64,000 bases of DNA from JBNKZU01 sp050301795 (GCA_050301795.1 JBNKZU010000043.1:1-64000); one strand, 5' to 3'; counted from the first letter of the stretch, positions 51,964 through 61,141 are shown. Translations and numbers: made by a program. The notes: generated by a model not told the origin, from the sequence alone.

Positions 51964-51988
51964 GGAGGATATCTAACAAATATCCTCC
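51964..51988. other. Perfect hairpin exactly at the left junction
   Basis: GGAGGATAT-CTAACAA-ATATCCTCC, 9-bp perfect stem with a 7-nt loop, beginning 2 bp after the repeat ends. It lacks a T tract, so it is not a standard terminator; it may mark an element end or a structured RNA. The rest of 51989-52460 shows no gene. Confidence 0.5.
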
Positions 51989-52460
51989 AAGCATAAAGTA
52001 TCATGTCTGATGTACTAGTATTACTAAAGTTTAAAGGGATTATTTATGTATCTCATCTATTTATGACTAAGTGAATATCCTCTATCTGTTTTTAAGAACC
52101 AGATATGTAATATCGTAGGGATGGCTCACAATCTTTTTATCCTACATATCTACTTCTATTAACATGGAATTGATCACTCAAATGCCAGTATGGGCAAAGA
52201 ATTTAACCCTGCATAAATTATGAGTTTAATGAAGCAGATTAACCTTCACATAGCACTACAATAAAAAAATAAGTGGTCTATGCTGTATAAATCACACGGA
52301 ATTATTGCATGCCTGAATAGATGACAAAAGGGATCTAAATCTTACAAAGATTATGTTTAATTTATACAACATCATTAAAAAACTTTCATATTTGAGAGCC
52401 TTCAAGAAGAAAGGACGTACAAGTACGGATAAACAAGGAGACAATGTTAGGACAGTTGAC

Positions 52461-54377
52461 ATGGAAAAAGAGATATTTCCCTGGAGTGATCGGTTTAATA
52501 CGGGTCTTACAATAATTGATGAACAGCATAAACAGCTTGTTGTTCTGATAAACCATTTGGCTAATCTACTTACATTCAAATCAAGTAAAAAAAGACAGCA
52601 AGAAGCGATGACTGCTCTGCGTGACTATATGATTTTACATTGTGAAACTGAGGAATCTCTTTGGCAGGAGTTTTTTATAGGTGAAGACGATGTGATTAGA
52701 CACAGCGAAGATCATCAATATTTTCTTGATGAGCTGGATCGTCTTATAGCTGAACAGAAGAACAAGCTGACGGATATTGTTATTGAAAAAACAATCAGCC
52801 ACTTTATTAAATGGTTTTTCACACACATCCTTGAGTCTGACCGGTTGTTGGCATATCAGATACAAAATGTGAGGGAAGGTGTGTCGATTAAAGAATCCAG
52901 AAGAAAAGCATACGAAATGATGCGTGAACATTCCGAAGAGAAGCAAGAGATTATTATCTCTTTTTATGAAACACTTTCAAATAAGAGCCTGAAGCTAATG
53001 AAGGCTATTAACATACAAAGTCAATATTACCTTGATATTGTTGAAACGATTGTCCTCTCACTTGATTGTGACGGCTTAATTACAATGATAAATCGTAAAG
53101 GGTGTGAATTACTTGAATATAGTCAGGATGAGTTACTCGGCCAGTCATGGTTTGACAAATGTTTGCCTAAGCATAATGGAAAAGAAGATGCTAATGCGAT
53201 ATTTAAAAAAATTATTGCTGGAGAGATTAGTGGTACTAAGTATTATGAGAATCTTGTACAAACAAAATCAGGGAGTCAATTGCTCATAGCATGGAATACC
53301 TCTTGTTTGTGGGATGAAGCTGGAACTATTACGGGTACCTTGAGCTCTGGAACAGATATTACAGAAAAGATAATAGCCGAAGATGAACTGCGGATGTCTA
53401 AAGAGCGTTTAGAAGAAGCGCAAAATATTGGGCATATAGGTAGTTGGGAGTTAAACCTAGTGAGTAATAAGCTGCACTGGTCAAAGGAAACATACAACAT
53501 ATTTGGTACAGATCCTGAGATGTTTAATGTTAGTTACAAATCATTTATAAATAGTGTACACCCAGATGATGTTGGTATGGTTGAGCTTGCCTATGAAAAA
53601 TCGGCTAAAACGGGTAAGGACTATGACGTAGTTCATCGAATTATTCGCAAGGATGATGGAGAGATACGTTATGTACATGAGCGTGCAAGAGTGATTGGTG
53701 ATAGCAAAGGGCAGGCGATTCGAACTATTGGCACAGTTCAGGATGTCACATCTATTATGCTGGCTGATATTGAAAACCAAAATCACACTGAAAAACTTAA
53801 CAATTCACTTAAACAGACCATACAGGCGATCGCTTTTATGGTCGAAATTCGTGACCCTTATACCGCAGGACATCAGCGCCGGGTAGCTTATCTGGCTGCT
53901 GCGATTGCCAATAAAATGGGGCTGGATGAAGATATGCTAGAAGGGTTATTGCTTGGTGGGATGATCCATGATTTAGGGAAAATGTCTATTCCTGCAGAGA
54001 TATTAACAAAACCCGGCAGCCTAAGTGATATTGAGTATGACATTATAAAAACGCACTCAACTACAGGCTATGAGATCACAAAGGGTATTGAATTCCCTTG
54101 GCCGGTTGCAGGGGCAATTCTACAACACCACGAGCGTGTAAATGGCAGTGGATATCCCAGTGGTTTAATAGGTGATGAGATAATGCTGGAAGCTAAAATT
54201 CTGGCGGTTGCTGATGTTGTTGAAGCCATCTCAAGCTATAGGCCTTATAGATCGAGTAAAGGTATAGATAATGCCCTGACTGAAATAGAAAACAACAAAG
54301 GGATACTCTATGATGAAACGGTGGTGGATAGCTGCCTTCAACTCTTCGCCAGTGGCTATAAACTGGCTGATAAATAA
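52461..54377 (+). CDS. Hemerythrin-PAS-PAS-HD-GYP protein (oxygen/redox-linked c-di-GMP phosphodiesterase)
   Basis: A 638-residue protein. The N-terminal bacteriohemerythrin domain (about 5-135) has the full diiron ligand set: His23 in IDEQHKQL, His60 and Glu64 in LHCETEES, His81 and His85 in HSEDH, and His122 and Asp127 in FFTHILESD. Two PAS domains follow (about 190-305 and 320-435), then HD-GYP (about 450-625) with HD in MIHDLGKMSIP and the canonical QHHERVNGSGYPSGL. ATG 52461 has AGGA 8 nt upstream; ATG 52353 would add 36 residues with no ribosome-binding site. It lies upstream of kaiB and kaiC in the inserted module. Oxygen or NO sensing that tunes c-di-GMP breakdown is inferred. Confidence 0.9.
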   Translation: MEKEIFPWSDRFNTGLTIIDEQHKQLVVLINHLANLLTFKSSKKRQQEAMTALRDYMILHCETEESLWQEFFIGEDDVIRHSEDHQYFLDELDRLIAEQKNKLTDIVIEKTISHFIKWFFTHILESDRLLAYQIQNVREGVSIKESRRKAYEMMREHSEEKQEIIISFYETLSNKSLKLMKAINIQSQYYLDIVETIVLSLDCDGLITMINRKGCELLEYSQDELLGQSWFDKCLPKHNGKEDANAIFKKIIAGEISGTKYYENLVQTKSGSQLLIAWNTSCLWDEAGTITGTLSSGTDITEKIIAEDELRMSKERLEEAQNIGHIGSWELNLVSNKLHWSKETYNIFGTDPEMFNVSYKSFINSVHPDDVGMVELAYEKSAKTGKDYDVVHRIIRKDDGEIRYVHERARVIGDSKGQAIRTIGTVQDVTSIMLADIENQNHTEKLNNSLKQTIQAIAFMVEIRDPYTAGHQRRVAYLAAAIANKMGLDEDMLEGLLLGGMIHDLGKMSIPAEILTKPGSLSDIEYDIIKTHSTTGYEITKGIEFPWPVAGAILQHHERVNGSGYPSGLIGDEIMLEAKILAVADVVEAISSYRPYRSSKGIDNALTEIENNKGILYDETVVDSCLQLFASGYKLADK

Positions 54378-54538
54378 CAGTGGAGTGTAGTCACAGTATT
54401 CAAAATTTCTATGCTTCTTTGCAAAATAATGTCAGTAAAAAAAGATTTAAGTACCAATAAAACAAGAAGTCTATTTTGATATTTTATGAAAATACACAGC
54501 CCATTATCAGGGTGTTTACCATAATACAGGAATATATT

Positions 54539-54811
54539 ATGAATGTTTTGAGATTATATGTGCTAGGAAAACAGCGTAGTTCAAAAAGAGCCATCGAGAC
54601 CTTAAGCTCTATATGTGAAAATGAACTAAAAGGTGATTGGGAACTAGAAGTGGTGGATTTACTGGAAAAACCACAATTAGCCGATGAAGACAAGATTATT
54701 GCAGTACCTACACTTATAAAAAAATTGCCCCCTCCTGTTAGGCGGGTGGTAGGGGATATATCTGACAAGGAGAAAGTCCTGGTAGGTCTGGATATAATTC
54801 CCCATAAATAG
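54539..54811 (+). CDS. kaiB: KaiB clock-type protein
   Basis: A 90-residue thioredoxin-like, fold-switching protein very close to cyanobacterial KaiB: LRLYVLGKQRSSKRAIETL, VVDLLEKPQLADEDKIIAVPTL, KKLPPPVRRVVGDISDKEKVLVGLDI. The residues involved in the fold switch and KaiC binding region are conserved by eye. The acidic C-terminal tail of cyanobacterial KaiB is missing. AGGA sits 8 nt before ATG 54539; the longer frame from 54476 is not expected. It is followed 93 bp later by kaiC. KaiA is not present. Confidence 0.93.
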   Translation: MNVLRLYVLGKQRSSKRAIETLSSICENELKGDWELEVVDLLEKPQLADEDKIIAVPTLIKKLPPPVRRVVGDISDKEKVLVGLDIIPHK

Positions 54812-54904
54812 TCCTATTGTTTTAACAGGTGTGGTGATTAACAGGGTTAGTAAGGTGTTTTAAGCCACTGAATAGTAACAATCAGTACGACAGGTTATAA
54901 GGAA

Positions 54905-56425
54905 ATGAATGTGAAAAAGAATCATTTGCGCCAATTCTGGAGAAGCAGCACAGTTGAAGGTGGAGTTAAAAAGCTAGAAACAGGGGTTTCCGGTTTTGAT
55001 GAATTACTCGAAGGTGGCTTACCAGAAGGCAGAACAGTATTGATCAGTGCCGGGCCGGGATGTGGTAAAACAGTGCTACTTGCAGACTATATCTATAGAG
55101 GTGTTACAGAGTTTCAACAGCCAGGAATTTTTCTAACTTTTGAGGAGCGGCCCAAAGATGTTTTTCAGAATTTGCGAAGTTTTGGTTGGGACTATGAAAA
55201 ATATATCGATGAGGGCTTGATATCAATCATAGATGCCTCGTTGCCTGATGAGATTGAGGTTAAGTACGGGGAATCGATTAATTGGCTGGAGCCACTGCTT
55301 GCACGTATAGAATACACAGCCAATAAAATCGGGGCAAAAAGAATAGCTATTGATAATCTTGGTGCAGCACTATTACGTTATGAAGCTCATATTGACAGCC
55401 ATGAATCTCGTGAGAAGATCTTCAGGTTTATGGATGGAATTAAAAGTATTGGTTTAACTACCCTGCTAAGTACTGAGCGCTCAGAAAGTTCTGCCTCACT
55501 TAGGGTGTATGGAGTGGAAGAGTTTGTCAGTGAGGGTGTGATTGAGTTAAACCTTGAATCTCATCCTTCGAGTGACGTCAGAACAATCCGCGTTATTAAA
55601 CTTAGAGGATGTGGTTTCCGGAGCGGAAAAGTTATTTTTGATATAAACAATCATGGAATCGAGATATATCCTAAAATACCCATTGATACCAGTGTGGGTA
55701 CAACTGATTTTTCCATGCGTGAAACCTTTGGTATTCCTGGGTTGGATGATGCTTTGGGTGGGGGGGTTCCTCAGGGGCATGTTATGCTGATCACCGGTAA
55801 TACTGGTACAGGAAAATCGACACTGGGGATGCATTTTGTGAAAGCCGGTCTCGAAAATAAACAACCTTCAATATGGGTGGCATTGGAAGAGCCTGTAAAA
55901 CAGGTCATGAAAACAGCAAAAAGTCATGGATGGGATTTTCAGCCATATTTAGATAATAATAGCTTTCGTTTCATTACAGCGGAATTGATTAATATCATTC
56001 CAGATAAATTGATTTACGATATTATAGATACAGTTCAGCAAACTGATGCAAAACGTATTGTTGTTGACTCGGTATCAAGCATGGAATCAGCAACTATGAA
56101 TAGAGAGTCTGTACGTGAATTCATGATGCAATTGGCAGGGTTTGCCAAAACCAAAGGGATTACGGTGATTTTGAACTACCTCAGTGGCAGTTCATTTGGT
56201 GCAGGTACTGGTCAGCTTTTAGGTACCATAACTACAAATGATATGAGACTGTCGTCAATCGTTGATGGCATAATCATGTTGCGCTATGTGGAGCGTGATC
56301 AGGGAGTGGAAAAACTGATTAATGTTCTAAAGCTTCGAGGTAGTGATCATGTTAAGGATATACTCCGTTTTGAAATCAATAAGGATGGATTCATGTTGGG
56401 CAAACGATTTGGAGTACATACCTAA
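54905..56425 (+). CDS. kaiC: KaiC-type double RecA ATPase
   Basis: A 506-residue protein with two RecA domains. CI (about 22-250): Walker A AGPGCGKT (49-56) and catalytic Glu80-Glu81 (LTFEER). CII (about 272-495): Walker A GNTGTGKS (298-305) and Glu328-Glu329 (VALEEP). The phosphorylation site that is Ser-Thr (S431/T432) in Synechococcus is Ser450-Ser451 in LSSIVDG; the T426 equivalent is Asn. The C-terminal A-loop/tail that KaiA binds is missing (ends GKRFGVHT). It is therefore probably a KaiA-independent phospho-ATPase. It pairs with kaiB and the HD-GYP protein. Confidence 0.94.
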   Translation: MNVKKNHLRQFWRSSTVEGGVKKLETGVSGFDELLEGGLPEGRTVLISAGPGCGKTVLLADYIYRGVTEFQQPGIFLTFEERPKDVFQNLRSFGWDYEKYIDEGLISIIDASLPDEIEVKYGESINWLEPLLARIEYTANKIGAKRIAIDNLGAALLRYEAHIDSHESREKIFRFMDGIKSIGLTTLLSTERSESSASLRVYGVEEFVSEGVIELNLESHPSSDVRTIRVIKLRGCGFRSGKVIFDINNHGIEIYPKIPIDTSVGTTDFSMRETFGIPGLDDALGGGVPQGHVMLITGNTGTGKSTLGMHFVKAGLENKQPSIWVALEEPVKQVMKTAKSHGWDFQPYLDNNSFRFITAELINIIPDKLIYDIIDTVQQTDAKRIVVDSVSSMESATMNRESVREFMMQLAGFAKTKGITVILNYLSGSSFGAGTGQLLGTITTNDMRLSSIVDGIIMLRYVERDQGVEKLINVLKLRGSDHVKDILRFEINKDGFMLGKRFGVHT

Positions 56426-56518
56426 TCTTATATCTGGCAGGGTAAGTTGATGATGGATATGTTTTTTATAACATAGTTTTGTTGTTCTAAGGCTTTAAAA
56501 TATCATTAACAAAAACTA

Positions 56519-56653
56519 CCCATGTGTGAGTTATAATTAACGATCAGCGACTAGTAGAACAATCGTTCTCAATTTTGCGTGATAACATATGCACTTCACA
56601 AGCAGGTAATCCGAATGACGTATGGCGAAATGATCCGAGTGACAGGTACGGTT
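56519..56653 (+). repeat. Right copy of the ~130-bp direct repeat
   Basis: Matches 51833-51962. It carries a remnant of the hupK end (ACGATCAGCGA then TAG) fused to the intact start of hypF. The 4.56 kb between the copies (51963-56518) is the inserted Kai module. Confidence 0.85.
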
Positions 56654-58924
56654 CAGGGCGTCGGCTTCCGTCCGACAGTCTGGCGGCTTGCTAACGCATG
56701 CGGTATTCAAGGCAAGGTATGGAATGATGCCCATGGTGTGATGATTGAAGCACAGGCATCACAGGCGGTGATTACATCCTTTATTGAACAATTACACCAG
56801 TCTCTGCCGCCACTTGCCATCATTGACCAAATTACTCGAACTCCAATAGAGGGTCATGTCGAGCCGGTTGATGGCTTTGAAGTGGTTACAAGTCGCAATG
56901 GCGATATGCATACCTCTGTTGCTGCGGATGCGGCAACCTGTCCTGATTGCTTGGCTGAGCTATTAGATCCTTCCAATCGCAGATATCAATACCCCTTTAC
57001 TAACTGTACCCACTGTGGGCCGCGACTCTCGATTATTCATTCAATTCCTTATGACCGTGTAAATACCAGCATGGAAAAGTTTAAGATGTGTCCTGAGTGT
57101 CAGGCAGAATACGATAATCCGGTGGATCGTCGTTTCCATGCACAACCTAGCGCGTGTAGTGTTTGTGGACCAAAGGTCTTTTTACAGAACCGACAGGGCA
57201 ATACCGTTGAGAGTGATGATGCGATTGAAGCGGCCGCAGAGCTTATTCGTGATGGAAGAGTCGTTGCCATTAAAGGGATCGGTGGTATCCATTTAGCCTG
57301 TGATGCAAGTAATGAAGGTGCAGTTGCTGCATTACGTCAACGTAAGCACCGATACCATAAAGCATTGGCGCTCATGGCGCGTGATGTAGAAATGGTGCGG
57401 CAATATGCAATGGTGAGCGCCAAAGAGCAGACACTACTTCAAGACCGTGCCGCGCCGATTGTGGTATTGAATAAGCGTGGAAAGGATTTGGCAGGGAGTA
57501 TTGCTCCGGGACAGAGCACCCTTGGGTTTATGCTGCCTTACACGCCATTACATCTGTTGCTAATGAGAACGATTGATAACCCGATCGTACTGACCTCTGG
57601 TAATCGTAGCGATGAACCCCAGACCATTGATAACCAAGATGCACATCAACGCCTGGGTGAAATAGCCGATTACTTTCTATTACATGATCGCGACATTGTG
57701 AATCGGCTAGATGACTCTGTGGTGCGTGTAATGGATGGCGAGGTACGGCTCCTCCGCCGGGCGCGGGGATATGCACCACAACCGATATCACTCCCTAAGG
57801 CATTTGCATCATCCTTAAACATTCTTGCCATGGGTGGCGAGCTAAAAAATACCTTCTGCCTGATTAAAGATGGCAAGGCGATCGTGTCACAACACATGGG
57901 CGATCTCGAAGATAGCGCCACATGGCGAGACTATCAGCACAACCTGACGCTTTATCAGCAGTTATACGATTTTAAGCCTGACATTGTAGTTGTGGATAAG
58001 CATCCTGACTATCTATCAACCCAACACGGTAGAAAGATTGCCGCCGAGGCAGGAGTGCCGTTGATAGAGGTTCAACACCATCATGCACATATCACCTCAT
58101 GCATGGCTGAACACGGTATAGAGCCGGATGAGTCAGTTCTGGGTGTTGCTCTGGATGGTCTCGGATACGGGGAGGATGGAACCATCTGGGGGGGAGAGTT
58201 TTTTCGGGTCAATTATCAACACCACCGTCGACTGGCTTATTTCCAGCCGATCCCGATGATTGGTGGCAATAAAGCGATGTTTGAACCGTGGAGAAACACA
58301 CTGGCACATCTCACAACCACCATTGGTTGGGATGAAGTGACCTGGTTATATGGTGATCTCGAAATAATCCGATATCTGCAAACTCAACCTGTAGATATCC
58401 TGCATACGATGATGGAGAAGAAGATAAATTCTCCTCTTGCCTCGTCAGCCGGAAGACTATTTGATGCAGTTGCCGCAGCGTTAAATATCTGCCGTGAACA
58501 CGCCGGTTTTGAAGGGCAGGCGGCAATAGAGTTAGAGACGGCCGCATCAGAACATTTTGAAGCCCAGAGAGAGAATGGTTATGTCGTTCAGCATCAAGGT
58601 TCAGCTATCAACTGGATAACACTATGGCAGGGTATTCTTGATGACCTGAAGCAGGGAACGGAGACCGGAGTGATTGCTGCACGTTTTCATCACTGTGTTG
58701 CAAGGATCATCGTATTGACTGCAACCACGCTTGCGGCAAAAGAGCAGCTAACCACAGTGGCATTAAGTGGCGGTGTCTTTCAGAACCGATTGTTGTTAGA
58801 AGAGGTTGCTGCTCAGATTCGATCACATGGTCTTAGGGTGATCGCACCAGTCAAGCTCCCAGCCAATGACGGTGGTCTCTCGCTGGGTCAAGCCGTCTAT
58901 GCTGCGGTAGTTAATGCTCAATGA
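56615..58924 (+). CDS. hypF: Carbamoyltransferase HypF
   Basis: A 769-residue HypF. The acylphosphatase domain is first (about 5-92; VTGTVQGVGFRPTVWRLA). Two zinc fingers follow (CPDC ... CTHC and CPEC ... CSVC, about 110-185), then YrdC-like (about 195-380) and Kae1-like (about 400-765; VQHHHAHITSCMAEHG carries the metal His) domains. It makes the cyanide ligands of [NiFe] hydrogenases from carbamoyl phosphate. ATG 56615 fits the conserved start MTYGEMIRVTG; an upstream frame from 56579 reads through repeat DNA. It overlaps the next gene by 4 bp. hypABCDE are not in the window. Confidence 0.95.
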   Translation: MTYGEMIRVTGTVQGVGFRPTVWRLANACGIQGKVWNDAHGVMIEAQASQAVITSFIEQLHQSLPPLAIIDQITRTPIEGHVEPVDGFEVVTSRNGDMHTSVAADAATCPDCLAELLDPSNRRYQYPFTNCTHCGPRLSIIHSIPYDRVNTSMEKFKMCPECQAEYDNPVDRRFHAQPSACSVCGPKVFLQNRQGNTVESDDAIEAAAELIRDGRVVAIKGIGGIHLACDASNEGAVAALRQRKHRYHKALALMARDVEMVRQYAMVSAKEQTLLQDRAAPIVVLNKRGKDLAGSIAPGQSTLGFMLPYTPLHLLLMRTIDNPIVLTSGNRSDEPQTIDNQDAHQRLGEIADYFLLHDRDIVNRLDDSVVRVMDGEVRLLRRARGYAPQPISLPKAFASSLNILAMGGELKNTFCLIKDGKAIVSQHMGDLEDSATWRDYQHNLTLYQQLYDFKPDIVVVDKHPDYLSTQHGRKIAAEAGVPLIEVQHHHAHITSCMAEHGIEPDESVLGVALDGLGYGEDGTIWGGEFFRVNYQHHRRLAYFQPIPMIGGNKAMFEPWRNTLAHLTTTIGWDEVTWLYGDLEIIRYLQTQPVDILHTMMEKKINSPLASSAGRLFDAVAAALNICREHAGFEGQAAIELETAASEHFEAQRENGYVVQHQGSAINWITLWQGILDDLKQGTETGVIAARFHHCVARIIVLTATTLAAKEQLTTVALSGGVFQNRLLLEEVAAQIRSHGLRVIAPVKLPANDGGLSLGQAVYAAVVNAQ

Positions 58925-59649
58925 GTGTTGATTACTCCATAATTGTTCCGGCATGGAATGAGGAGGAGTGGATAGTTATTGCGCTTGATGCCATCAAACA
59001 ATCAATGGCCACCATTGATTTGGCTGGTGAAGTGATTGTGGTTGATAACAACTCCACAGATGAGACTGCGATACTTGCTCAAAAACATGGTGCAAGTGTT
59101 GTATTTGAACCAATTAACCAAATCTCCCGTGCCCGTAATCGCGGAGCACAACAGGCGCAGGGGCGATACCTCATCTTTATTGATGCCGACACTATGCTCA
59201 CACCGGATTTGCTAACTAATGCCCTGAGTAATCTTGGGAGTGATCAGTGTAGTGGTGGTGGGGCGGTGGTGCAGTTTGATAACAGTGACTCATGGCTTGC
59301 GAACTATGGCGTCAAGCTGTGGAACTCTCTTGCCCATCGCCTTGGTTTGGCTGCTGGCTGTTTTGTCTATTGTCGTCGCGATGCCTATGACGATATTGGT
59401 GGATTTAGTGAAAAGGTCTATGCCAGTGAAGAGATATGGTTTTCCCGCGGGCTTAGGATCTGGGGTAAACAACACCAGATGCGATTTTGCCTGATTCGTG
59501 AGACCGAGATCATTTCATCATCTCGCAAGTTGGAGTGGTTCAATCCCGTCCAGCAGATGTTACTTGTACTACTGCTAACACTCTTTCCTTTTGCCGTGCG
59601 ATTTAAGTGGTTGTGTAACTTCTGGTACAAAAGACCACAACAGAAATGA
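58921..59649 (+). CDS. Family 2 glycosyltransferase
   Basis: A 242-residue GT-A enzyme: SIIVPAWNEEEWI, VVDNNSTDET, QISRARNRGAQQAQGRYLIFIDADT (DxD for the nucleotide-sugar metal) and FSEKVYASEEIWFSRGLRI. A hydrophobic segment near the C-terminus (MLLVLLLTLFPFAV) suggests membrane association. It overlaps hypF by 4 bp (ATGA), although no functional link is known; this looks like read-through placement. The acceptor is unknown. Confidence 0.88.
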   Translation: MSVDYSIIVPAWNEEEWIVIALDAIKQSMATIDLAGEVIVVDNNSTDETAILAQKHGASVVFEPINQISRARNRGAQQAQGRYLIFIDADTMLTPDLLTNALSNLGSDQCSGGGAVVQFDNSDSWLANYGVKLWNSLAHRLGLAAGCFVYCRRDAYDDIGGFSEKVYASEEIWFSRGLRIWGKQHQMRFCLIRETEIISSSRKLEWFNPVQQMLLVLLLTLFPFAVRFKWLCNFWYKRPQQK

Positions 59650-59727
59650 ACATGAGATGGCTGTCGCAACTCTAATAATGATGAGACAATTGAAGACCTT
59701 AAAACCTATATTTAATTGTTATAACAA

Positions 59728-60351
59728 ATGTCTGATATAGAAATACCAAGCGCATATCGTACAGTTCTAAAGCTGCTAAACCTGGAAGCTGACATACCCT
59801 ATACCAAAGAATGGTCAGCGGCTGCAGATTTTGTGCAGATAATTGTGGATGAGGTTTTAACCACAAAACCACAGGCCATTGTCGAGTGCAGTAGTGGTCT
59901 AACAACATTGATGTTGGCAAGGGCTTGTCAGATGGTGGGACAGGGCAGGGTCTATAGTCTTGAGAATGGATCAGAGTATGCCAAGAACTGTCGGGACTAT
60001 CTAAGCCGTTATCAGCTTAATGAGATTGCGACAGTAATCGATGCGCCACTGGTCGATACAGCGGTGGGTGATGAGCTGTACCAGTGGTATCAAACAACAG
60101 CGTTACCAGATATAAAGATCGACATGTTGGTGATCGATGGCCCACCCGGATTTATTCAAAAGCATTCACGTCTACCAGCATTGCCTCTATTAATGGAGCG
60201 ACTTGCTGATAACTGTGTAGTCTTTCTTGATGATGCCGCCAGAGATGATGAAAAGGAGCTGGTGGCGATGTGGCTGGATATGTACCCGGAGTTTGAACAT
60301 CAATACCTGGATTATGAACGTGGATGTTCAGTGTTAAAGCGTAAAGTGTGA
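59728..60351 (+). CDS. Class I SAM-dependent methyltransferase-like protein
   Basis: A 207-residue protein with a Rossmann-like pattern: AIVECSSGLTTLMLARACQMVGQGRVYSLEN (modified motif I), ATVIDAPLVDT, and DMLVIDGPPGFIQKHSRLPAL, ending YLDYERGCSVLKRKV. It resembles the Methyltransf_24 family. The start has no Shine-Dalgarno. A copy of its last 20 or so codons lies at 61872-61931, so a paralogue was once downstream. Confidence 0.78.
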   Translation: MSDIEIPSAYRTVLKLLNLEADIPYTKEWSAAADFVQIIVDEVLTTKPQAIVECSSGLTTLMLARACQMVGQGRVYSLENGSEYAKNCRDYLSRYQLNEIATVIDAPLVDTAVGDELYQWYQTTALPDIKIDMLVIDGPPGFIQKHSRLPALPLLMERLADNCVVFLDDAARDDEKELVAMWLDMYPEFEHQYLDYERGCSVLKRKV

Positions 60352-60360
60352 TGTCTGGGG

Positions 60361-60385
60361 TCGGAGTCGCAACAGACGACTCCGA
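60361..60385. repeat. Perfect hairpin after methyltransferase gene
   Basis: TCGGAGTCG-CAACAGA-CGACTCCGA, 9-bp stem, 9 bp after the stop. The surrounding GGGGTCGGAGTC/GACTCCGACTCC pattern is like the repeats often found near REP-associated transposases. There is no T tract. Confidence 0.5.
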
Positions 60386-60424
60386 CTCCGTGCTATAAAC
60401 GACATTCACCAAAATAAAAAGAGC

Positions 60425-61066
60425 ATGACTATGAAAACATCAGGCAGTAATGACGTTTGTGAAATGTATAACACCTCAGCGGAATTTTATTCACAGATGA
60501 TGGATGATGAAATCAAACATCCTGTCTATACCAAAACCTTCACCCGCCTGCATGAGAATATCAAAGATCAACAGGGTGCCTTGATCGATACGGCCTGTGG
60601 TACAGGTCACATGCTGGCGATGTATCACGATAACTATGATCCAGATCGCCTCCTTATTGGTATTGATCTTTCAACCAGTATGACCTCGATAGCAAGCAAC
60701 AAACTCGGCTCAAGGGCCAGGATCATTACAGGTGATATGTGCAAGCTGAATTCGATTGATGCTGACTCAGCAGTTGCAGTGCTTAACTTCTTTGCTCTCC
60801 ACCATCTTGATGCTGAACAGATAGAAGACGCTTTGCGAGAGTGGTATCGTGTACTAAAACCACAGGGTCAGTTATTTATCGCCACCTGGGAGGGTGAGGG
60901 TGCTATCGATTATGGTGGTGAATCAGATATTATTGCACTCAGATATCGGCTTGATGAGTTAATACCACTGGTACAAAAGGCCGGATTTGAGATAACAAGA
61001 TCGGCTGTAGAACCAGTGGAAGAGTTTCCTATGGATGCAATCTATATTGATGCAGTGAAAGTGTAA
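60425..61066 (+). CDS. SAM-dependent methyltransferase (Methyltransf_11/25 type)
   Basis: A 213-residue protein: GALIDTACGTGHMLAMYHD is motif I, LLIGIDLSTSM motif II, AVAVLNFFALHHLDAEQIEDAL motif IV, and WYRVLKPQGQLFIATWEGEG a post-motif. Substrate unknown; possibly a small-molecule or quinone-type methylase by general similarity. ATG 60425 or 60431 may be used. Confidence 0.85.
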   Translation: MTMKTSGSNDVCEMYNTSAEFYSQMMDDEIKHPVYTKTFTRLHENIKDQQGALIDTACGTGHMLAMYHDNYDPDRLLIGIDLSTSMTSIASNKLGSRARIITGDMCKLNSIDADSAVAVLNFFALHHLDAEQIEDALREWYRVLKPQGQLFIATWEGEGAIDYGGESDIIALRYRLDELIPLVQKAGFEITRSAVEPVEEFPMDAIYIDAVKV

Positions 61067-61096
61067 CTACTCTTTACTATTAATAGGTGCCAGCTC

Positions 61097-61133
61097 GTAG
61101 CCTGGATGTAGCGAAGCGGAATCCGGGAGTAGT
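61097..61133. repeat. REP-type repeat R1
   Basis: A 37-bp element (GTAGCCTGGATG ... ATCCGGGAGTAGT) identical to 61717-61753. Arms CCTGGAT and ATCCGGG form a 7-bp stem (one G-T pair). It immediately precedes the higB remnant. Confidence 0.85.
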
Positions 61134-61141
61134 GTTTTCTC

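Noticed and set aside
52353..52460. Earlier ATG start of the hemerythrin-HD-GYP protein
   Set aside because: It adds a basic, low-complexity 36-residue extension without a ribosome-binding site; ATG 52461 has AGGA at a good distance and begins directly before the hemerythrin domain.
54726..54776. CCT...AGG-like sequence in kaiB resembling the operator family
   Set aside because: It lies in conserved KaiB coding sequence and is explained by the residues it encodes.
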